Part shown: in pieces, positions 7,468 to 10,266 of the stretch | Position numbering within the stretch: position 1 is the stretch's first letter | Layout: every line of letters begins with the position of its first letter | Assembly: GCA_021781075.1 (NCBI GenBank) | Contig: JAJXXN010000006.1 | Span: 1-10,266, forward strand | Source: Acidobacteriota bacterium | GTDB taxonomy: Bacteria > Acidobacteriota > Terriglobia > Terriglobales > Acidobacteriaceae | Direction: 5' to 3' | DNA length: 10,266 nucleotides | The notes under the pieces: generated by a model | Told to the model about the DNA's origin: nothing | Database searches by the model: none | The model's input: only the letters and a program-made list of their open reading frames with translations | Position numbers and translations under genes: made by a program

Positions 7468-7654
7468 CGATATGCTACCAGAGTATGACTTCTCGCAGGC
7501 TAAGCGCGGCAAGTATTCAAAACGCTTCCCAAATGATGTGGTGATGGTGACATTGGCTCCTGATGTGGCTGCTGCGTTCCCGGACGCGGATTCGGTGAAT
7601 GAGGCTTTGCGTGTTTTGATAAAGGCTGCGAACAAGGTTGCCCCGGCGGCGTAA
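7433..7654 (+). CDS. Antitoxin partner of BrnT (not BrnA-like in its N-terminal half)
   Basis: A 73-residue protein, likely antitoxin by position: it starts inside the toxin gene with AAGGAG at 7422-7427 and a 5-base spacer. The N-terminal half (LPEYDFSQAKRGKYSKRF, 15-32) matches a widespread family of small TA-associated proteins with an EYDFS..RGKY motif, which I recall mostly as uncharacterised. In toxin-antitoxin pairs such segments often wrap the toxin. The C-terminal half, MVTLAPDVAAAFPDADSVN (38-56) then EALRVLIKAAN, has a beta-strand followed by two helices and could be a ribbon-helix-helix-like DNA-binding unit, which would allow autorepression of the operon. The classical BrnA signature (basic GRP stretch before a CopG-like domain) is not evident. 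Low GC like the toxin gene. Antitoxin function is inferred from context; binding residues are not known. Confidence 0.8.
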   Translation: MSINHKINEKNDDMLPEYDFSQAKRGKYSKRFPNDVVMVTLAPDVAAAFPDADSVNEALRVLIKAANKVAPAA

Positions 7655-7672
7655 TCAAACATTGCTGCAAAG

Positions 7673-7691
7673 AGCAGAACTCTTTTCTGCT
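7673..7691 (+). terminator. Weak hairpin after the toxin-antitoxin genes
   Basis: AGCAGAA (7673-7679) and TTCTGCT (7685-7691) form a perfect 7-bp stem with a 5-base loop, 18 bases after the antitoxin stop. The stem is GC-poor and only TATTCGATCTTT follows, so termination would be inefficient; it could equally be an incidental palindrome. The rest of the gap to 7777 shows no clear promoter. Confidence 0.3.
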
Positions 7692-7777
7692 TATTCGATC
7701 TTTCTGATATTTGAGCGCCATGTTCATTTCATTCTCATCCCTTGACACACCCACTCCCCGCGCAGGAACCTCATCAC

Positions 7778-9160
7778 ATGCGCATTACACGCCTCACGCT
7801 CACTGCCCTTGCCCTGCTCTTTGCCATTACGGCCCTTACGCCCGCGCTCTCCGCGCTTGAAAAACAGCCCACCGCCACCTACCACGCCCGCCGTGCGGCC
7901 CTCGGCGAAAAATTGCAGGGCGGCATTGCCATCCTTTTTGCCGCTGAAGAGTCCGAGCTCGACTTCGCCAGCTATCGCCAGGACCCCGACTTCTATTACC
8001 TCACCGGTTGGAACGAGCCCGGCGCCGCGCTCATGATCCTTGGGCCCGCCAAGGCCGCAGACTCGCCCATGGGCACAACCGAAGCCCAACCCTACCGCGA
8101 GATTCTCTTCCTGCCCAACCGCAACCTGCGCGTCGAACGCTACACCGGCGCAAAGATGGACGCCGCAACGCCGAACGTCACCACACTCTCAGGGGTGGAC
8201 GAGGTGATGGCGCTCAGCGACCTCCCCGCGCTGCTGAACAAATTGATCGCCGCGAACCCCGCGCTCGCGGCAAGACTGGCCACGGAACCGGACTCCAAGC
8301 TCGCCGACACCCTCCTCGACTGGACCGCCATCACCTTCTCGCAACACCACCCGCCCCACACACGCGACCTCTCAAAACTCGTCGCCGAGCTGCGCCTTAT
8401 CAAGGACCCCGGCGAGATCGCGCTTTTGAAAAAAGCCTCCTACGCCTCCATCCTCGGCCAGCGCGAAATGTTCAAGACCGTGCATCCGGACGTGACCGAG
8501 CTTGCCGTCGCAGGCGCCATGACCAAGGTGTGGATGGACAACGGCTGCGAGCGTCCCGCCTACTTCCCCATCGTCGGCTCGGGGCCGAACTCGACCACAC
8601 TGCACTACTCGGAGAACTCGCGCACCATGCGCGACGGCGAACTGGTCGTCGTCGACGCCGCCTGCGAGTACTCCATGTATGCCAGCGACATCACGCGCAC
8701 CGTGCCCGTCAACGGCCACTTCACCGACCGCCAGCGCGAGATCTACAACATCGTCTACAACGCGCAGAAGGCCGCAATCGAATCCTTCGTCTCCGGCAAA
8801 TCAAAGCTCCTCGATTGGTCGCACACCGACCCCGACGCGCTCGACACCGTCGCCTACAACTACATCAACACCCACGGCAAGGGGCCGAATGGTGAACCCC
8901 TCGGCAAATACTGGATGCACGGCATCGGCCACATGATGGGCATCGACGTGCACGACGTCTACACCCAGATCACCTATCCCGCGGTCTTGAAACCGGGCAT
9001 GGTCTTCACCATCGAGCCGGGCGTGTACATCCCCGAGGAGAATATCGGCGTGCGCCTGGAGTGCGACTTCCTCGTCGGTGAGGATGGCAAGCTCATCGAC
9101 CTCGACGCCGACCTGCCCCACACCGCCGAGGAAATCGAAGCGGCGATGAAGGCGAAGTGA
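7778..9160 (+). CDS. Exported M24 metallopeptidase, Xaa-Pro aminopeptidase type
   Basis: Predicted Xaa-Pro aminopeptidase (PepP-like, MEROPS M24), which removes an N-terminal residue preceding proline. The 460-residue protein starts with a signal peptide (1-26: MRITR, a hydrophobic run, PALSA), so unlike E. coli PepP it should act in the periplasm or outside. The N-terminal creatinase/AMP-N domain (about 32-190; FYYLTGWNEPG at 72-82) precedes the pita-bread catalytic domain (about 205-450). All five dinuclear-metal ligands of the family are present: Asp293 (VVVDAA), Asp304 (ASDITRT), His385 (HGIGHMMG), Glu413 (FTIEPGVY) and Glu428 (VRLECD). The frame extends upstream to a TTG at 7742, but the ATG at 7778 has AGGAA at 7764-7768 and begins directly with the signal peptide. 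Its stop overlaps the next start (TGATG), indicating translational coupling. The exact dipeptide or proline specificity is not provable from sequence alone. Confidence 0.92.
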   Translation: MRITRLTLTALALLFAITALTPALSALEKQPTATYHARRAALGEKLQGGIAILFAAEESELDFASYRQDPDFYYLTGWNEPGAALMILGPAKAADSPMGTTEAQPYREILFLPNRNLRVERYTGAKMDAATPNVTTLSGVDEVMALSDLPALLNKLIAANPALAARLATEPDSKLADTLLDWTAITFSQHHPPHTRDLSKLVAELRLIKDPGEIALLKKASYASILGQREMFKTVHPDVTELAVAGAMTKVWMDNGCERPAYFPIVGSGPNSTTLHYSENSRTMRDGELVVVDAACEYSMYASDITRTVPVNGHFTDRQREIYNIVYNAQKAAIESFVSGKSKLLDWSHTDPDALDTVAYNYINTHGKGPNGEPLGKYWMHGIGHMMGIDVHDVYTQITYPAVLKPGMVFTIEPGVYIPEENIGVRLECDFLVGEDGKLIDLDADLPHTAEEIEAAMKAK

Positions 9161-9609
9161 TGGCCGGTGAAGAGCGCACACTGCTACCAGATGATGAGGT
9201 GGAGCGCCCCTCACGCGCCGGGCAGGAGGAGTTCCTTGCACAGGAAGAAACGCCGCGCCCGTCCGTGGAGCTCGCACCCTTGGTTGAAGTCTTTCGCGCG
9301 CAGTTGATTCCCTGCCTTGAGGAGTGTCGCGCGGGCCGTGCTGGTTTGTTTTTCGATGCCGGCCCCGGCATCTGGCCCGAGGCCGAAAAACTCCGCGAGC
9401 TGGCCTTCGCGCTCCAGCAGATCCACGCGCAGCAAGACGACCGCTCGCCTCTTGTCGATGAGTTCCTCGACCTCTGCACCATCCACGGCGAAAGCAACCC
9501 CGGCGAACCGCGCCTCGCACGCCAGTTCCTCGATCGCATCGACAAGGCGCAGGTCGGCTCGCCAACCGAGGCCCCGCCCCCGTGGATGAAGCCCGAGGCG
9601 AAGCCATGA
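9160..9609 (+). CDS. Hypothetical soluble protein in peptidase operon
   Basis: A 149-residue protein of unknown function. It has no signal peptide or membrane segment. Residues 1-38 are acidic and probably disordered (PDDEVERPSRAG, EETPRPS); 39-130 look alpha-helical, with EVFRAQLIPCLEECRAGRAGLF (split 44-54 and 55-65) carrying Cys52 and Cys56, WPEAEKLREL (72-81), LVDEFLDL (98-105) and NPGEPRLARQFLDRI (113-127). The CLEEC spacing could suggest a metal or redox site but two cysteines alone do not show it. I recall similar uncharacterised proteins in acidobacterial genomes; no domain name can be given. The ATG at 9160 shares bases with the peptidase stop (TGATG), with AAGG at 9149-9152; a GTG one codon earlier is the alternative. 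Tight coupling to the peptidase and to the following membrane protein implies coexpression. Confidence 0.75.
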   Translation: MAGEERTLLPDDEVERPSRAGQEEFLAQEETPRPSVELAPLVEVFRAQLIPCLEECRAGRAGLFFDAGPGIWPEAEKLRELAFALQQIHAQQDDRSPLVDEFLDLCTIHGESNPGEPRLARQFLDRIDKAQVGSPTEAPPPWMKPEAKP

Positions 9610-9995
9610 TTCTTGTGCGCGCATTTTTCGCCCTCGCCGCCGGGTTCATCGTCGTGCTCGCCGCGCAGGCCGCGGCAACCCTCGTGCTCCGTCGTCGCGT
9701 CCCCTCCTGGGCCGGCGCGCAGCCGAAACCAGGAGCGGGCTACACAATGGCGAATGGGGGAATTTTGCTGGTCGCATCGGCGGCGGGCGGTTGGGTGACT
9801 GCGCAACTGGCACAGGCCAACCCGCTCGTCCACGCACTCGCCCTGGCCCTGGCCCTGCTCCTGCTCTCGGCCCTCACCGCCATGCAGGCGCGCGGAAGGC
9901 AGCCGCTCTGGTATTTGCTGATGATGCTGCCTGTCGCGCCACTGGGGGTCTTCGCCGGCGGGATTCTCTTCCTCCGGTGGACCGGGTTGCTTTGA
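9606..9995 (+). CDS. Small four-helix membrane protein, unknown function
   Basis: A 129-residue protein, very rich in Ala, Leu and Gly, with four predicted membrane segments: about 3-28, 47-68, 73-93 and 101-123. Short loops contain LRRRVPSW (28-35) and MQARGRQPLW (93-102), whose positive charges suggest those loops face the cytoplasm. No catalytic motif or known family is recognised. The ATG at 9606 overlaps the stop of the preceding gene (ATGA), with GAGG at 9595-9598 and a 7-base spacer; an upstream in-frame ATG at 9582 is less likely because it has no comparable ribosome binding site and would add a charged octapeptide before the first helix. It is the third and last member of the apparent peptidase operon. 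Confidence 0.75.
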   Translation: MILVRAFFALAAGFIVVLAAQAAATLVLRRRVPSWAGAQPKPGAGYTMANGGILLVASAAGGWVTAQLAQANPLVHALALALALLLLSALTAMQARGRQPLWYLLMMLPVAPLGVFAGGILFLRWTGLL

Positions 9996-10146
9996 GAACT
10001 TGTTGAAAACTGTTTTTATAGTGTAGGCGAAGAGTGCAAAATCATCCCACAGGGGCTGAAGCCCTTAATTTTGCTGTCGTTTTACGGCACGACTAAAGTC
10101 GTGCCCTTTCAAAACATGACCGCGCCAGTAGTCTTTCAACAAGCTC
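9996..10146. repeat. Inverted-repeat-bounded element with two internal hairpins (MITE/REP-like)
   Basis: The 151-bp stretch begins right after the stop codon of the membrane protein gene. Its ends are inverted repeats: GAACTTGTTGAAA (9996-10008) and TTTCAACAAGCTC (10134-10146), complementary at 12 of 13 positions with a perfect 10-bp core. Inside are two palindromes, AGGGGC/GCCCTT around a TGAA loop (10051-10066, one G-T pair) and a perfect 9-bp pair GGCACGACT/AGTCGTGCC (10086-10105). No coding potential is seen. I recall very similar GGCACGACT/AGTCGTGCC palindromes scattered between genes in acidobacterial genomes, so this is probably a member of a dispersed non-autonomous repeat family. No obvious target-site duplication was found at its edges. 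Only one copy lies in the window, so repetitiveness is inferred. Confidence 0.6.
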
Positions 10147-10151
10147 CTGAT

Positions 10152-10186
10152 AAAGAAGGCCGGGGATTGCTCCCCGGCCTTCTTTT
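10152..10186. terminator. Strong bidirectional Rho-independent terminator
   Basis: A perfect 15-bp stem, AAAGAAGGCCGGGGA (10152-10166) and TCCCCGGCCTTCTTT (10171-10185), encloses the tetraloop TTGC. On the plus strand it is followed by TGTTTG; on the minus strand the stem itself ends in TTT with TATC after it. It lies between the membrane protein gene (plus) and a convergent minus-strand gene ending at 10203, 17 bases away, and fits as a shared terminator. Confidence 0.9.
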
Positions 10187-10202
10187 GTTTGTGGAACCCC
10201 GT

Positions 10203-10266
10203 TTACCACCGAATGCCAAACGTGACAGGAATCAAGCTTGTTGTCCCTGTGTAGAGCGGAGCACTT
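10203..10266 (-). CDS. C-terminal end of a probable outer-membrane beta-barrel protein, cut by window
   Basis: On the minus strand the last 20 codons of an open frame are visible, ending PVTFGIRW and TAA (10203-10205). The alternating hydrophobic pattern and a C-terminal aromatic residue are typical of the last strand of outer-membrane beta-barrels, the signal recognised by the BAM complex; many acidobacterial barrel proteins end in VTFGIRF or a close variant. The strong terminator 17 bases beyond the stop supports a real gene end. The rest of the gene lies outside the window, so its specific function is unknown and the assignment rests on few residues. Confidence 0.55.
   Translation of the reverse strand, partial: SAPLYTGTTSLIPVTFGIRW

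Noticed and set aside
7742..7747. TTGACA, a perfect -35 box just upstream of the peptidase gene
   Set aside because: No -10-like sequence lies 15-19 bases downstream, and a start there would leave no room for the Shine-Dalgarno at 7764-7768.
8008..8895. Plus-strand 295-codon frame inside the M24 peptidase gene
   Set aside because: Arg/Pro/His-rich out-of-frame shadow; the peptidase frame holds all five metal ligands.
8801..9649. Minus-strand 282-codon frame opposite the peptidase and the 149-residue protein
   Set aside because: Arg/Gly/Ala-rich antisense frame spanning two genes joined by coupled starts; no motif.
9996..10146. CRISPR array or tRNA in the terminal non-coding stretch
   Set aside because: Only one pair of inverted repeats and two hairpins are present; there are no regularly spaced direct repeats and no cloverleaf or CCA-end pattern.

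Overview
The window looks like chromosomal DNA of a GC-rich, Gram-negative, diderm bacterium, most likely an acidobacterium (Terriglobia-type). This is inferred from family resemblance: the style of RseP (GETDYR near the N-terminus, LPIPILDGG and a C-terminus with YNDISK), a 604-residue acyl-CoA dehydrogenase with a long C-terminal extension, a cellulose-synthase-like GT2 enzyme, and a short repeat carrying GGCACGACT/AGTCGTGCC arms. No rRNA, tRNA or marker gene is present to prove it. Most genes are ordinary housekeeping or metabolic genes, with one compositionally distinct toxin-antitoxin pair and one small inverted-repeat element as accessory DNA.

Left part (1-3140, plus strand): the 3' nine-tenths of dxr (MEP isoprenoid pathway), then rseP (site-2 intramembrane protease), then a YbgC-like hotdog thioesterase. 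The three are closely spaced and co-directional. A strong hairpin at 3095-3125 separates them from the convergent acyl-CoA dehydrogenase gene on the minus strand (3143-4957), which has an excellent Shine-Dalgarno upstream of an ATG start. A stretch of about 550 bases (4958-5504) follows between divergent genes. It holds their likely promoters and only a doubtful, unrecognised plus-strand reading frame.

Middle part (5505-7654, plus strand): a membrane-embedded family-2 glycosyltransferase whose catalytic region resembles cellulose-synthase-like enzymes, particularly the plant CslA (glucomannan synthase) type. Four bases after its stop comes a BrnT-type toxin gene overlapping a small antitoxin gene. 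This pair has visibly lower GC than its neighbours and looks acquired.

Right part (7778-10266): a secreted M24 metallopeptidase (Xaa-Pro aminopeptidase type) is translationally coupled by stop/start overlaps to an unrecognised 149-residue soluble protein and then to a 129-residue four-helix membrane protein. The window closes with a 151-bp element bounded by inverted repeats and holding two hairpins, a strong bidirectional terminator, and the last 20 codons of a convergent minus-strand gene whose C-terminus looks like an outer-membrane beta-barrel strand.

No wholly new multi-gene system is evident. The items most worth following are the BrnT toxin with a non-BrnA-like antitoxin, the inverted-repeat element, and the coupled peptidase/unknown/membrane-protein operon.
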